NCBI GenBank assembly: GCA_023053575.1
Contig: JAKZAP010000001.1
Span: 16,818,849 to 16,882,848, forward strand
Length of the DNA: 64,000 nucleotides
Source of the DNA: Branchinecta lynchi
Lineage: Eukaryota; Arthropoda; Branchiopoda; Anostraca; Branchinectidae
Direction: 5' to 3'
Both the position numbers and the translations under genes were made by a program. The notes beneath the pieces were generated by a model, which worked only from the letters and a program-made list of their open reading frames with translations, made no database searches and was not told the origin of the DNA. Position 1 is the first letter of the stretch. Every line of letters starts with the position of its first letter. Positions 22,955-35,601 of this stretch are shown piece by piece.

Positions 22955-23944
22955 CCGTATTTAAATTGACGATACTGACCGAAACTTCCTGCTTTACTTC
23001 TGCCAATTTTCCGTTTTCGCCCGAATTCCGAGCGAACTACTAGTCCAGCAAAAAAAAGAAAATTCAGGAACAAATCCAGCGTATCGATCCCTACAAAGAA
23101 CATCTAATCAACTTCAAATAAAACTTTGGCTTAAACAAAAATTGCGGTTGCACCCGGATTCCGGACTAATTACATTTCCGGATAAAAAATGATTGTCATA
23201 TACAGACTCAGCGTCTCTTCTTACCCCTTAATCTGTCATCTAATCAACTAAAGATAAAACTTTTGCTTTTAACAAATTTTCCGGTTTTGACCGGATCTTG
23301 GCGAACTAGTAGTCCGGCGAGAAAATAGTTTTCACCACCGTGCTCAGCATGTCTTCTTACCCCTAAATCGAACATTTAATCAACTTTAAATGAACCTTTT
23401 ACTTCTAACCAACTTTCCAGGATTCCGGACGAATTACTTGTCCAGCGAGAAAATGGTTTTCAATATCGTTGGAAAAGTGGCATGAAAAGAAGACATATGA
23501 GCATGTCTTCTTACCCCTAAATCGAACATTTAATCAACTCTGTAGCAAACTTTTACTTTTGTAAAACTTCTGTAAGGAAACTTTTACTTTTAACTAACTT
23601 TCCATTATTTACCGGATTCCGGACGAACTACTTGTCCGGCAAGAAAATGGTTTTCATTATCGTGCTCAACAGGTCTCCTTACTCCATAATCGACTATCAC
23701 ATTAGCTGTTTAAAAATATTTTGTGTGTCCCTTAATTTGAACCCCCACCCCTAAATGTAGGGCTACAGAGCCCATCTACGAACTTGACCTTACCCTTGAC
23801 CCGAAGTGCCCTCAGTTTCATCAAAATAGCTCTTTCCCTTCGTGAGTTATCGTACTAACAGACGGACAGGCGGACGGAACGACAGACGGACAACTTTGGT
23901 GATGTCAAACGTATCCCTCCACTTACGTGTTGGGATCCCAAAAA
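22955..23944 (-). repeat. Family A, copy A6, lacks its outer 3' end
   Basis: Begins inside the family (ACCGAAACTTCCTGCTTTAC). Several units follow, then GACGGACAGGCGGACGG, and it closes CACTTACGTGTTGGGATCCC. Confidence 0.8.
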
Positions 23945-24340
23945 GGGATGTTGGGAGAAGGAGAAAAACTGCAAACCGTACCTGACAAACATGCTTCTAG
24001 GTGGCAGATTGCTCAAAAACCCATTATTTTAGACAGCTTTTTCTTTATTCACCGATTTATCTCGAAATCCCGCAAGTGAACTGGGAACTTCCGTCGGATC
24101 TAAAGCACAACTCTTTCTAGAAATAATCTTTTCACGGTAATATGGCTCAGTCAGACTCTCAACATTAAAGCTCGGCTCTTTCTAGAAATTATCCTTTCAG
24201 ATGAGATGGTTCAGAAATACCATTTTCTGATGATACCATAACTCTCTATGCACGAGATTATCGATTTTGTTGTCAGCGTTTATTGATTCTATCAAGCCTT
24301 CCTGTTCTCGGACGAGGTGGCCAGACGAAAAACAATTGAA
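23945..24340. other. No gene recognised; small direct repeat
   Basis: CTCTTTCTAGAAATAATC (24110) and CTCTTTCTAGAAATTATC (24176) form a ~66-bp direct repeat. Nothing else seen. Confidence 0.35.
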
Positions 24341-24777
24341 AACAAGACCAAAGGTTTCGATGGGATCCCAAAAATCTAATACTTGATCCTGGATGGTTTT
24401 CAGCATCGTGTTCAGCATGTCTCCTTACTAATCAGCTTCAAATAAAACTTTTACTTTTAACAAATTTTTCGGTTTTGGCCGGATTCCGAGCGAACTACTT
24501 GTCTGCTGACAAAATGGTTTTCACCATCGTGTTAAGCATGTCTTCTTAAGCCCATAATCGACTATCACATCATCTGTTTCAGAATATTTCATTCCACCAC
24601 CCCTAAATGTAGGGCTACAGAGCCCATCTGCGAACTCGACCTTAGTCTTGACCCAAAGAGTCCTCACACCAAGTTTCATCAGAATATCTCAGTCCCTTCG
24701 AGAGTTATAGTGCGCACAGACGAACAAATTTTGCGATGTCATAGGTATCCCTCCACTTACGTTTTGGGATCCCAAAA
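24341..24777 (-). repeat. Family A, copy A7, internally deleted
   Basis: Both termini are present (AACAAGACCAAAGGTTTCGA; CGTTTTGGGATCCCAAAA) but only about one internal unit remains, in 437 bp. Confidence 0.85.
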
Positions 24778-26491
24778 GTGCACTTTGTAGCTCAACGCTA
24801 AGGATAGCATGAAAGGCAGGGGGTCCTTTTAAAGGTCAATGGGCACATCAAACTACCCCAATCCCACTCTGTAACAACCTAGGAACAATGCTTACCCCCT
24901 AGATCAGCAGCTTTATCAACAGTTTCCTCTCTGTGATATTTCAAAGCGTATTTTTTTGGGCCAGTACATGCTCAATTTACTAGCTTGGACAAAGATAAAA
25001 GTGATGTTTCTTATAACACTTATTAGATCTTTATTTTATGCATAAATCAGCTTGTATAATTCAGATTTGAAAAGTTGATTTGTTTTTGAAAGATTTTTGT
25101 ACCTATGTTATTTTTTATAAGCTTATTGCAGATTCTGGTACATTTTATAAAGCAAGCTAATCAAGCTTCACGACACTATTCCACAAAGAACAACTTTTAA
25201 TAGGCACTTTAAGCCATGGAACTTCTGATGAAATATTAGAACTATCAGGTAAACATCTGCGGCTTGACTTTGGTGACATCTCAAATATATCCTTTTCTAT
25301 CAAGCATTGCTGGGAGTTTTTGAATTTCCTGCCAAGATATCCCAGCTCCTAAGATTTGGATCGCCGAAATGCCAGAGAGGTAAAGACAAGGGATAACAAG
25401 AAAACGGCCGATTTTCGTAGCGCCTTCTACAGGAAGTTGGAAATGTTTATTTGTGAAGCATTTAATACAAAGTAAAGCATTAAAAGTGTCCATTGTGCTT
25501 TGAGCATAATATTTCGCGCGGTTGTCTCTACATGTACAGTAGTTGGAGTGGCTGGCTGACACATCCTAGAATGGTTAGATAGTATACCCGGCAAAGCCTG
25601 TGCGAGACCGATATAGTTTCTGGTGGTCGAGGAGAAAGTGATGTACACGAACTATGTACATCAACAGGCACAAGTTTGCAAGTTCTTGCTGTAAACATGC
25701 GTGGAAAAGCCAGAAAACTGATGGTCTGACTATCCTGCGAAGCTAAGGGGACGTTTACGCGTGGATGGTTCTGGAGCTCGACGGACATTTTTGCGTGGAT
25801 GCCGTCGATCTTTTTGTCATATTTCCGTGTAGGGAAGAATAGGTGAACTCGATGGACGCCTCGCGTTCAACACGCTCCAAGGGCAACGTTAAGCTGAACG
25901 TGGATAGAAAAAAGTTCTACACAGATTTAAGACATACAAATGTGGAGCTTCCCTCTCACATGCTCCCATCCAGCTGAGTGGGCATTTTTGCATGGACGGA
26001 ACCCATCTTCCTCGGCCGTTCAACGACTGATCTATTGTCGCGCGGATGGGGTTGCCCGGTCAGCTCTACAGCCATCAAACGCGAAAACTTCCCGTAAGAG
26101 CTGTCAACCCGTAGTACTGATACAGTGGCTTTAGTACAGTGACTTTGGTACGAGTTTCAGCGTCGTAGTACTCGTTTCTGTAAAATACTAACGGCTAAAA
26201 TAATGAGTTACTTATTCTTGCGAAAAGTGAACTCAGTTTGGTGAAAAACTTCCTAAGTCATCTTTCGACAAGTTCGATTTTTGTCGGGAAGTAGCTTCGC
26301 CTGAAAGTATCTCTGATAGATGGTGGACTGGTAGTCGGTAGGATCTTTGTAGTGGACGCATTCTCGCAAGCTTTTCAAAAGGTTAGCCCAAAAAGCTTCG
26401 AAAGCGTGTCCTCTGTGCTTGGTAGCGCAAGACCTCACACGTATCGTCTTCCTCGTCCAAACTAAAACAACAAGGATTTTGCTACCTTATC
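24778..26491. other. No gene recognised
   Basis: The frame on the minus strand at 25528-25788 has no domain features. GCGTGGATG and CGACGGACATTTTTGCGTGG recur at 25740-26050, a loose degenerate repeat. No splice-flanked exon seen. Confidence 0.35.
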
Positions 26492-27647
26492 TTTGGGATC
26501 CGTAAACGTAAGTGGAGGGATACCGATGACATCGCAAAAATGTCCGTCTGTCTGTAAGCACGATAACTCTCAAAGGGAACGAGATATTTTTATGAAGCTG
26601 GGTGTGAGGATTCTTTTGGTCAAGGGTAAGGTCAAGTGCGTAGATGAACTCTGTAGCTCTATATTTAGGGGTGGGGGAGGGGGTTTCAAATTAAGGGGCA
26701 AAACACCCGGAATCCTGTGAAAACCGGACACAAAACTTGTCGACCAATTTTCAGCTAAAGCGGTCCTACCCCTTTATTCTCAAATGAGTATAGCTCTGCG
26801 CACGGGGTTGTAGCTCTGCGCACATTTAGGCCGACAATCATTGGTTTATGCTGTGGACGACGGAGAGAATTGTGTAAATCCAAGGTCGAAGGGTTTCTCT
26901 AAGGTTTTATGCAGAGGCGAAAGGGACATGGGGTGAATATGTTTATTTTAAAGCGGGTTTCGATAGGGAGGAATTGAATTATTAATTAGTATGCGTGCTG
27001 ATATTTTACGGCTGGGAGATACGAGGAGTTACACGGGTAGGCGGATTGGGAGAATTGGTCCTTGCTTCTGCCTATGTGTGGGTAGAGATAATTTCTTGTT
27101 TAGTTTTAGTGGTAGTTAGAAATAAGTTTGTCATTGTGTTTCCGTTTGTTTGTATTGCCATGGCCATTGGGCTTTTAAGGTAATAAATATCTTATCTTAT
27201 ATTATGTTCAAACGAGGAAATAATGTTGTTCTAGCGAGGATGTTGTTCAATGAGGATTCACTGGTTAAGTATAGGTCACGTTCTTATCTTAGAGGAGGGG
27301 TTTCGAATTTACGGTAAAAACATGTGTGTTTTATGAGCTAATAAAATATTCATTGAGGGGATAAGGAGGTCCGCTGAATCCATATCTGAACTTAGTTTTC
27401 TTGCTGGACAAATGGTGCATCATTAATTCGGCTGAAACTGGAAATTTGGTTGAAGCTCAAAGTTGTTTTTGAAATCGATTAGAGATTCGGTATCGGGCAA
27501 GAAGACATGCGGAATCCATTTTTGAACTCTATTTTAACAGTACAAATATTCAAGGAATCTGACGAAGACTGAATGGCGAAGACATGACCCAATTGTTTGA
27601 ATCAAACGTTAGATTTTTGGGATCCCATCGAAACCTTTGGTCTTGTT
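26492..27647 (+). repeat. Family A, copy A8, carrying a LINE insert
   Basis: Starts TTTGGGATCCGTAAACGTAA, so the palindrome is decayed. Ends GGGATCCCATCGAAACCTTT then GGTCTTGTT. Same subfamily as A9, with AAACGAGGAAATAATGTTGT and TTCAATGAGGATTC; a LINE fragment splits it at 26893-27205. Confidence 0.8.
26893..27205 (+). mobile_element. LINE fragment with ORF2 C-terminal piece, (ATCTT)n tail
   Basis: Frame 26893-26979 reads V-SLRFYAEAKGTWGEYVYF-KAG, then a stop. This aligns with SLRFFEAAKETWGEGIIF in the LINE at 57.7 kb. Its 3' end TTGCCATGGCCATTGGGC matches TTGCCATGGCCCTCGGGC there. The remaining ORF2 C-terminus, including the zinc-binding motif, is missing, so an internal deletion joins coding and 3' UTR. 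The following open frame (26995-27183) is hydrophobic but has no known match. The tail is ATCTTATCTTAT. Confidence 0.7.
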
Positions 27648-27834
27648 TCCCTCGATCCCCATCCTCAGTAAATATATAAGAGACGAAGTACATGTACATA
27701 TCATATTTGCTTAAATTTTAGTTTTCTATCCAAAAGGCTTTAAAAAGCACCAGCTTTTTTGTTGCTTCACCTCCAGAAACTACTTCACCGACCTACTAGG
27801 AATTCAGAATGCAGGAGCCTGGTAGCTAAGCAAC

Positions 27835-28660
27835 TTTTTGGGATCCCAAAACGTTAGTGGAGGGATACCTATGACATCGTAAAAGTTGTCCGTCCGTCTG
27901 TCCGTCTGCCCGTCTGTGCGCACTACAACTCTCGAAGGGAATGAGATATTTTGATGAAACTTGGTGTGGGGATTCTTTCGATCAAGAGTAACGTCAAGTT
28001 CGTAGATGGGCTCTGTAGCCCCACATTTAGGGGTGGGGGAAAGGGTTTCATATTAAGAGCAAACCTTTTTTTTGAAGCTACTGAGATAGTTGATTTAGGG
28101 GTAGGGAGAGATGTTGCATCCGAATATGAATCTTGCCGGATATGTAGTTCACCCGGAATTCGGTGAAAGCCGGACATAAAATTGGTTGACCATTTTTGGC
28201 TATAGCAGTCCCTACCCCTTTATTCTCAAACTAGTATAGCTCTGCGCGTGGAGGCCGGCATTCATTGGTTTATTCTGTGTGACGTCGGGGAGATCTAATG
28301 TAATCGAGGGTCGAAGGGGTTGATATATAATGATCAAACGAGGAAATATGTTGCTCAAGCGAGGATGTCGTTCAATGAGGATTCTCTGGTAAAGTACAGG
28401 TCAAGTTCGTAGACGGGTCCTTTAGTCCTATCTTTAGAGGCAGAGGAGGGGTTTCGAATTTACGGTAAAATCATGTATGTTTTATAAGCTAATAAGATAT
28501 TTATTGAGGGGGTAAGGAGGTCCGCTGAATCCATATGTGTTTAATTTAACAGTAAAAATATTCAAGGAATCTGACGAAGACTGAATGGCGAAGAAGGAAT
28601 GGCGAAGACATGACCCAAATATTAAATTTTTGGGATCCCATCGAAACCTTTGGTCTTGTT
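27835..28660 (+). repeat. Family A, copy A9
   Basis: Starts TTTTTGGGATCCCAAAACGT, with GTCCGTCCGTCTGTCCGTC and the ATGAAACTTGGTGTGG core. Ends GGGATCCCATCGAAACCTTT then GGTCTTGTT. It serves as the intact empty-site reference for the LINE insertion in A8. Confidence 0.85.
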
Positions 28661-30086
28661 TTTTACTAGAACCTCAGACTCCGTTTAAGTATGTCAGTAG
28701 GCTATGCTAATTGTATGTTTCTGCATTATTTTTTGGCTGGCAAATGATTGTACGTTCCCTTACGAGTTTTTTCGCGCTTGTTGTGTTTAGCGTGTGCGGA
28801 GGACTCCCTATGACACCACCGGGGCGTGGGAACGACTGGTTAGAGAAGGGTAGGATGGGAACATTTCGAACTCTTTGCCATGGTCTGTTTAAAGTAACCT
28901 TGGCAAAAAAAAGGGAGAGAAAACCAGTGTTATAGCTGAATTTTTTACATTTTCCACTGAGGGGAAAACGAAGACCCAGTTTTCGAAACTGTGACTTGCA
29001 GGGACCCTGAAGTCGTAAGCATCCGGACACACCCCATTCGCACCTATTACACTGCTAATTCTCCGAATATTAGTCGTTATGCTTACGGAAGGAAATTATG
29101 AACCTGGCGTTGTCGGGCCAATTTCAGGTGGAGAGCAAAGGGATTAGCCACTTGCGATTAGAAAACAGAAAGAAGCGATTGTAAGTGCCTTGTTGCAGTT
29201 TCTTGGAAGGAATTGGTTGATGGTATCACGCTATCCAGAAAATATTTTGGTTTTCAGCACTATCGGCATAATTTGAAGCTCTCTTTAACACGTCAGATCG
29301 CAACCACGCAGGCCATTGGTATTGACTCCCGTCAAGTAATTTAGATTGGAAAAAAGTGCTACATTCAGACAAAATCGGCGATTCTTTGTCAACGAATAGC
29401 CCAATTAGCCTTGCTGCTTGGTGCAAATATTATGACCAGATTTTCAATACTATAAACCATTTTGTTCATGCTACTTTTATGAAGCTTTTTTACAAGTTCG
29501 TCAGATTTAACAGTGTCCCTTGGTCGTGCATGCAGTTGTCTACAACGCAGTGAAATCATGTTGCAGCGTAGAAAATGGTTTGACTCAGTTGGTAACTTGA
29601 GAGCCACGAGACTTTCTGTGTATGACAAGCTACCTGGCAAGTTACGAGGCAGTACTTCACCAAACTGCACTATATTTATTGAGGGCGTTAATATACTTCT
29701 CGGGAGAAAACCTGTGCAAAATGTTCCAAGCGGACAACGAGAGTGCTCATAACAATCAAGTGGCCAAATCCTCGTTAGCCACCTACCAAAGTTCTCTCAT
29801 TTGACTGTGACTCTAGTGTTTCAGGATTTACTGTTTTTGTAAGACTAACAACGAGCGGTGTGGCCTAAAATTCGATAAAAAGCAAGCGTTAGCGAACGTC
29901 GCCACAGGTGACGATCTGGAGATCTCGAGTTACGCATCATCTCTCTTTCTGTCCCAGATAGAGTTCCTAGCTATCCATTTTCTAATCAACTAATCCCATC
30001 TCTAATCCAGGGCTCAACTTGCTGTCGCTACGCTAAGAAAACACGATCGACTCGACCGAGAGCAAACTTTGCAACGAAACTGATAA
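28661..30086. other. No gene recognised upstream of candidate exon 1
   Basis: No repeat family dominates here, so this may be the 5' flank of the gene starting at 30.1 kb. Frames at 28707-29030 and 29389-29752 have no domain features. I see no convincing TATA box. Confidence 0.35.
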
Positions 30087-30188
30087 AAGTCTCCCGTAAG
30101 CGCCGGGATGCCACTTCATCGCGTAGTCTACGTTCCAGTCCTCGTGCGATATACATCGTTAGATGTGGAGTACTGGAAGATTGCTTCG

Positions 30189-30276
30189 ATGTCGGGAAAG
30201 AAAAAGATTCGCTATGCGCAAGTCAGACCTAAGGAATACCTCATTGGAACGCATCTCCTCGTTCGAGCCATGCTCG
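30189..30276 (+). CDS. Candidate first coding exon of a membrane protein (possibly CD36/SR-B-like)
   Basis: Twenty-nine codons plus one base, starting M-S-G-K-K-K and ending A-M-L, then a strong donor G|GTGAGT at 30277. The peptide is basic (KKK, R and K spaced through it), as expected for a cytosolic tail before a membrane helix. The frame is open upstream to a stop at 30084-30086, and an in-frame ATG at 30108 would add 27 residues. That ATG has the better -3 base (G); I chose 30189 because the peptide after it is more tail-like. The donor is phase 1, which matches the phase of the exon at 55533, so splicing would complete GCA (Ala) and run into a hydrophobic helix. Recognition of the family rests on the joined product and is tentative. 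No transcript evidence is available here. Confidence 0.45.
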
Positions 30277-31302
30277 GTGAGTTAGCCTTTCCTTGTTTGC
30301 CTCCGTCTAGGACGAAACAGGTTTCATCGAGATCGAAACTATTACTCCAGGAAGCGAAATTTTCTGCTTTCGCACTATCGTCTGTAAAGGCATTATCTGG
30401 TCTCGAATTTATACTCAGTTTTCTCTAGTCGGCGAGATGTTCACTTTCTTATTACATTGTTTTACTTACGGCCTGCGCGAACGGAAGGGTTTGAGGTAGC
30501 TTTTTTTTCAACTTGTCGCTTGGATGATTCCAAGACCGACGAGTGTTCCTTTTTTTTTTGCTAATTATGTTGCACGCCTGCTGTTCACATTTGTGGGTGT
30601 AATGCGAAATTTCGCAAGGTCGTGGTCAGCTTTTACGTTTTTTCGGAATCGATGTTTGTTTATCTCTCATTTTCCCATGTTCGCTGATTTACAGAGCTAC
30701 CCTTCGAATTTAGATAGGTCGTGTGTACCGACATCAGGGCGGTAGTGGTTAAAGTCTTTGATTCATGTGGGCCAAGTAGGTGGGAGACATCATCATTTTC
30801 GATGGTGGATTTTTATGAACACATTGTTACCTTTGGTTTCCCCAAAATCCTCACGGTAGCCAACGTTATCTAGAAATTACTTGAACACAATTCACTCCTG
30901 AACGCCAATTGCTAATTAACTACTCATTGATCTCCCGACGCTTGTCAAAAGATTACTAGAACCTTCGAGAAGATCCTGTGGCGTGTAAGAGGATTAAAAC
31001 AACTAAATATATCACCATGTGGACGTTTAGATGTGTCGGAAGAAGAAATCATTGGCCAGTTTGACATTTTTTGGTCTCGGAAGCTGAATATTATTTAGCT
31101 CAGTTTCAGAATCTTCAAGAAATCACCATACCGAATTTAGTATAATTTACGGCGATTGTTTACTGTGATCTAGTTTACATCCTTAATTCTTTGGGCTTAC
31201 GGGAATTAACAAGAAAAAAACAGAAAACAAAAGACGTAAGAAATCGATAATGCAAATAATTAGTTTAATTTTTCTACACATTTTCTATATGCCTGCTACA
31301 AT
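30277..31302. other. Start of putative 25-kb intron; no repeat family recognised
   Basis: Frames at 30524-30745 and similar are chance. From 31303 onward the putative intron is filled by families A, B, C and E and LINE fragments. Confidence 0.35.
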
Positions 31303-32717
31303 AACAAGACCAACGGTTTCGATGGGATCCGAAAAATTCAATATTTGGTCCAGACAATTGTGTCTTCTCTTTTTTTTTTCAATCAATCAATCAAGTTTAA
31401 TTCGAATAGCTAAAAGCTAGAAAAGGAATACAAATTTACAAAATACACAGACACACAAGAAACAAATTAACTAATACACTTACAAGAAATGACCAGAAAT
31501 AAATGATGGAATGAAACTACGTAAAAATTGGGTAGAAGAATTAGCGGGATATGGGGAAAACTTATTGCCTCCTCGCTAGATCCAGTGTTCGCCAGACTCC
31601 TTGAACATTTTTACCATTAAAATTCAGAAACAGATGAAGCACAAATAGCTAATCATCTGAGAAAACCAAGTTCAGATATGGATTCAGTATGTCTGTTTAC
31701 CCGTACAAGTCATATCTGTTTTGAAAGCTCAAAAACCAACTCAGCGTATCTTTTCTCTCCAATATTGAACATCTAATCAACTTCAAATAAAAATTAACTC
31801 ATAGTAAGTTATCCGGCTCCAACCGGATTCCGGTCGAACTATATGTCCGGGTAAAAAATGATTTTCATACAAGGATTCAGCATCTCTTCTTATCCCTAAA
31901 TCGGATATCTAATCAACTACAAATAAAACTTTAACTTTTTCCGGTTTTGTCCGGATTCCGGGCGAACTACGTACCCGGGTCGAAAATTGTTTTCGCACAA
32001 GTATTCAGCATGTCTTCTTACCCCTTATTCGAATATCTAATCAACTCCAAATAAAACTTTTACTTTTAACAAGCTTTCCGGTTTTGACCGGATTCCGGGT
32101 GAACTAGTTGTCCGGCGAGAAAATGGTTTTCACCATCGTGTTTAGCATGTCCTTCTACCTCTAAATCAAATATCTAATCAACTTCAAATAAAACTTTTAC
32201 TTTTAACAGACTTTCCGGTTTTGGCCGGATTCCGGGCTAACTACTTGTCCGGCGCAAAAATAGTTTTCACTACATGTCCAGTATGTCTTCTTACCCCTAA
32301 ATCAAGAAGTCAACTTCAAATAAAACTTTTACTTTTAACAAACTTTCCGGTTTTGACCGGATTCCGGGCGAACTACTTGTCTGATGACAAAATGGTTTTC
32401 ACCGTCATGTTCATCATGTCTCTTTACCTCTTAATCGACTATCACATTATCTGTTTAAAAATATTTCATTTTCCCCTTAATTTAAACCCCCTCCCCCACC
32501 CCTAAATGTAGAGCTACAGAGCCCATACTTACTCTTGACGGAAAGAATCCTCACACCAAGATAAAAATTTTAGGAAAATTAATGTTTTTAAGGTTTCATC
32601 AAAACATCTCATTCCCTTCGAGAGTTATGGTGCGCACAGACGGACAGACGGACGAACGGATGGACAACTTTTGTGATGTCATATGTATCCCGCCACTTAC
32701 GTTTTGGGATCCCAAAA
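31303..32717 (-). repeat. Family A, copy A10, carrying a LINE tail
   Basis: Opens AACAAGACCAACGGTTTCGA and closes ACGTTTTGGGATCCCAAAA. About six internal units; GACGGACAGACGGACGAACG lies near the closing end. A LINE 3' end splits it at 31371-31577. Confidence 0.85.
31371..31577 (-). mobile_element. LINE 3' end inside A10, (TTGA)n tail
   Basis: Plus strand: T-run, TCAATCAATCAATCAAG, then TTTAATTCGAATAGCTAAAA. Its inverse is the same 3' terminus found at 18726-18780. It interrupts the family A string GTCTTCGCCAGATCCAG. Confidence 0.65.
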
Positions 32718-34094
32718 ACCTTTTGTTACTTTTGTTAGATCCAAAGTAAAACTATGATTCCATCCTCCCCATGTTTGGTGCTTCCGACCCGCGCCGCTAG
32801 ATGACCCAGCGGTCTGATCGAGCCGTGGCATCACGGGGGGTTTTAGACGTTGCAATTGCTAGAATGCTTATGATATAACTTCTTTAAGAAGGAGTGGAGC
32901 AGTGGTTAACTCTGAGCATGACCCTACAGTTAGGTTTATCTTTCTGCGAATAGATTATAACACAAAATGTGCTCGCTCTTGATACTAGGCTTTGATACTA
33001 TATTGCTTGATGGGCCGTCGCTTGTTTCTTACCGACAGGAACACGAATATTATTTTTTTTAATAGACGATATGACTTGTTAGTTTTCTGGATATACTTTA
33101 TCACTTCGATTTTGGTTGTATTTTTTTTCTCACTGGAACCATGAAGTTCGGTAAATTTTGCCGGAGCACACCGTGATTTTAGTTTCAGTCATTATCATCT
33201 CGGATTTACTGTGCAGACCTTACCTCGAAGCTGATTTCTGTTTACCTTCCAATAGTTTTTTACTCGTCCAGCACATTCAAAGTATCAGCCGTGTATGCAA
33301 CGATTGGGCCACGTAACGTAATAAGCTACATTCCAAAAAAAAAGCATCTGTTGCCAAGCAGACTCGCTCTTTAGTTCGTCCCAAGAGAAACATTAGCACG
33401 ACGTAACTTCTCTCCATATAAAAGAAATCCAAAGGTCTCGGTGGGAGCTCACAATGGGGCATGTTTAGATTTTATTGATCCTGTCACTGTCGGTCTTACC
33501 GAAAGAAGGGAAGGAAATTAGCCCCTTCAAAGATTGCCTGGCGTAGACAGTCGGAGAGACAGTCGAGGCCGGTCCCTGATATGTTTTCGAGATTATTGCC
33601 GGACCACGATTAATAGTGAAAAAACAAGTTGGCAAACGCTCAGACGTGGAGTTCGGAAGAGTAAAACGTTTATCAAATCTTTTTATCGAACAGCCTAAGG
33701 AGCAATTGTCCTTGAATGGGAAGGGTGGGTAATGATATCTTGATACCTGATACCCGTTGCCAGGTAACGAATTTATTTCATTGGGGAATCTGGGCCATGT
33801 TGCGCACGAACGCGAGGCGGGGGGGATTCTAATAAGGGTGGGAGAGATCCAAATCCAAAGTATCTTCTCGACCATTGCCACTGTACCGGATAGGTGAGGA
33901 GGTGGGACCCGGAAATTTGGTCCAAGGAATAGTTTTCAGAAGGAAACTTGTTGAATTCGAATTTGAACTTATTTTGGATCGGACAAGTATTTTTCTGCTT
34001 CAGGTGTGAACAGGATTTAGTTTGGCTACATATTTGGTTCAAGTTTCTTGTTTGTGGTTGGGGGGGGGGGGGGACGTTAGTGACGGGATGGATA
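32718..34094. other. No gene recognised
   Basis: The 138-aa minus-strand frame at 33465-33881 shows no family signature. A 14-G run sits at 34060-34073. Confidence 0.3.
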
Positions 34095-34343
34095 TGATTT
34101 GACGGGGTTGAAATATTTTGACCAAACTTGGTGTGAGGGTTCTGTCGGTCACAGTCGGCTATATGTCAAGTTCGTCATACTATATTTAGGTGAAAAATTC
34201 AATTTCTTTTTTTTTAATATAATAAAATAGACTATTTTGAGGTAAGAAAATCTGCACACTTCATGCGTGAACTTTATTTTCTTGCCGGTAAATTAGCCTA
34301 CTCAGAATCCTTCAAAAACTGGAAATTCGGTGGCACGAAAACT
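34095..34343 (+). repeat. Family A, diverged fragment A11
   Basis: ACCAAACTTGGTGTGAGGGT at about 34120 and TTTATTTTCTTGCCGG at about 34270 mark an old copy abutting A12. Confidence 0.5.
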
Positions 34344-35601
34344 TTTTGGGATCCCAAAACGTAGGTTGAGATCGCAAAAGTTGTCCGGCCGGCCGTCTGT
34401 GAGCACGATAGCTCTCTAAGGAAATGGATATTTTGATGAAGCTTGGTGGGAGGATTCTGTGGGTCAAGGGTAAGGTCGAGTTCGTAGATGGGCTCTGTAG
34501 CCCTACATTTAGGGATGGGGGAGGGGGTTCAAATTAAAGGGCAAATAAAATATTTTTAAACATCTAATGATAGTCGATTAAGGAGTAAGAAGACATGCTG
34601 AACACGAATCTCAAAACCATTTTCTCGCCGGACAAGTTGTTCTTCCGAAATCCGGCCAAAACCGGAAAGTTTCTTAAAAGTAAAATTTTTATTTTGAAGT
34701 TGATTAGATTTTCGATTCAAGGGTAAGAAGACATGCTGAACGCTCATGTGAAAATCATTTTCCACCCGGACAAGTAGTTCGCCCGGAATCCGGCCCAACC
34801 CGGAAAATTTGTTATTTTTTTTTTCTCAAAAAAAAAAGAAGATATTCTGAATCCGCAGCTAATAGTCTTTTTTTACCCGGACATGTAGTTCGCCCGGAAT
34901 CCGGCTGAAACCGGAAAATTTGTTATAAGCTGAAGTTTTCTTTGAAGTTGATTAGATGTTCGATATAGGGGTAAAGATATACGATGAATTTGTTTTTCAG
35001 CTTTATTGTTTTGCCGGACTATTACTTCCGGAACTTGGCCGAAACCGGAAATTTGGCAGTAGTTAAGGCAGGAAGTTTTGATCAGTTTCGTCAAAATAGA
35101 TATGACTTATGTAAACACACATGTTTGAATCCATACCTGAACCTGGTTTTCTCAGATGATTAGCTATTTGGAGTTGATTAGATGTCTACATTTAGGGGTC
35201 AAATTAAGGGGCAAACAAAATATATTTAAACAGCTAACATGATAGTGGATTATGGGGTAAGAAGACACGCTGAACACGATGATGAAAACCATTTTTTCGT
35301 CAGACAACTGGTTCACGCGGAATCCGGCCAAACCGGAAAACTTGTTAAAAGTGAAAGTTTTATTTGAAGTTGATTAGTTGACAGATTTAGGGCTAAGAAA
35401 AGATGCCGAGTCTGTATATGGCAATCATTTTTTACCCGGACATATAATTAGTCCAAATCCGGTTGAAACCGGAAATTTGTTTATAAGTTAAAGTTTTATT
35501 TGAAGTTGATTAGATGTTCTTTATGGGAATAAGGAGATACGCTGAATTGTCTGGATTAAATACTGAATTTGTGGGATCCCACTGAAACCTTTGGTATTGT
35601 T
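34344..35601 (+). repeat. Family A, copy A12
   Basis: Starts TTTTTGGGATCCCAAAACGT and ends GGGATCCCACTGAAACCTTT then GGTATTGTT. At 35190-35275 the inner sequence returns to the block that normally follows the G-rich stretch (GGGGCAAACAAAATAT), so part of the element is duplicated within it. Confidence 0.8.

Noticed and set aside
26995..27183. Hydrophobic 62-aa frame as a small membrane protein
   Set aside because: It lies inside a LINE fragment just after a stop in ORF2 and ends next to the LINE tail; better seen as retrotransposon sequence.
29389..29752. Overlapping frames on both strands upstream of candidate exon 1
   Set aside because: Neither has conserved features, and both strands being open is common by chance at this length.
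33465..33881. 138-aa minus-strand frame
   Set aside because: No domain, no homology I recognise, no splice or start context; composition like the surrounding DNA.
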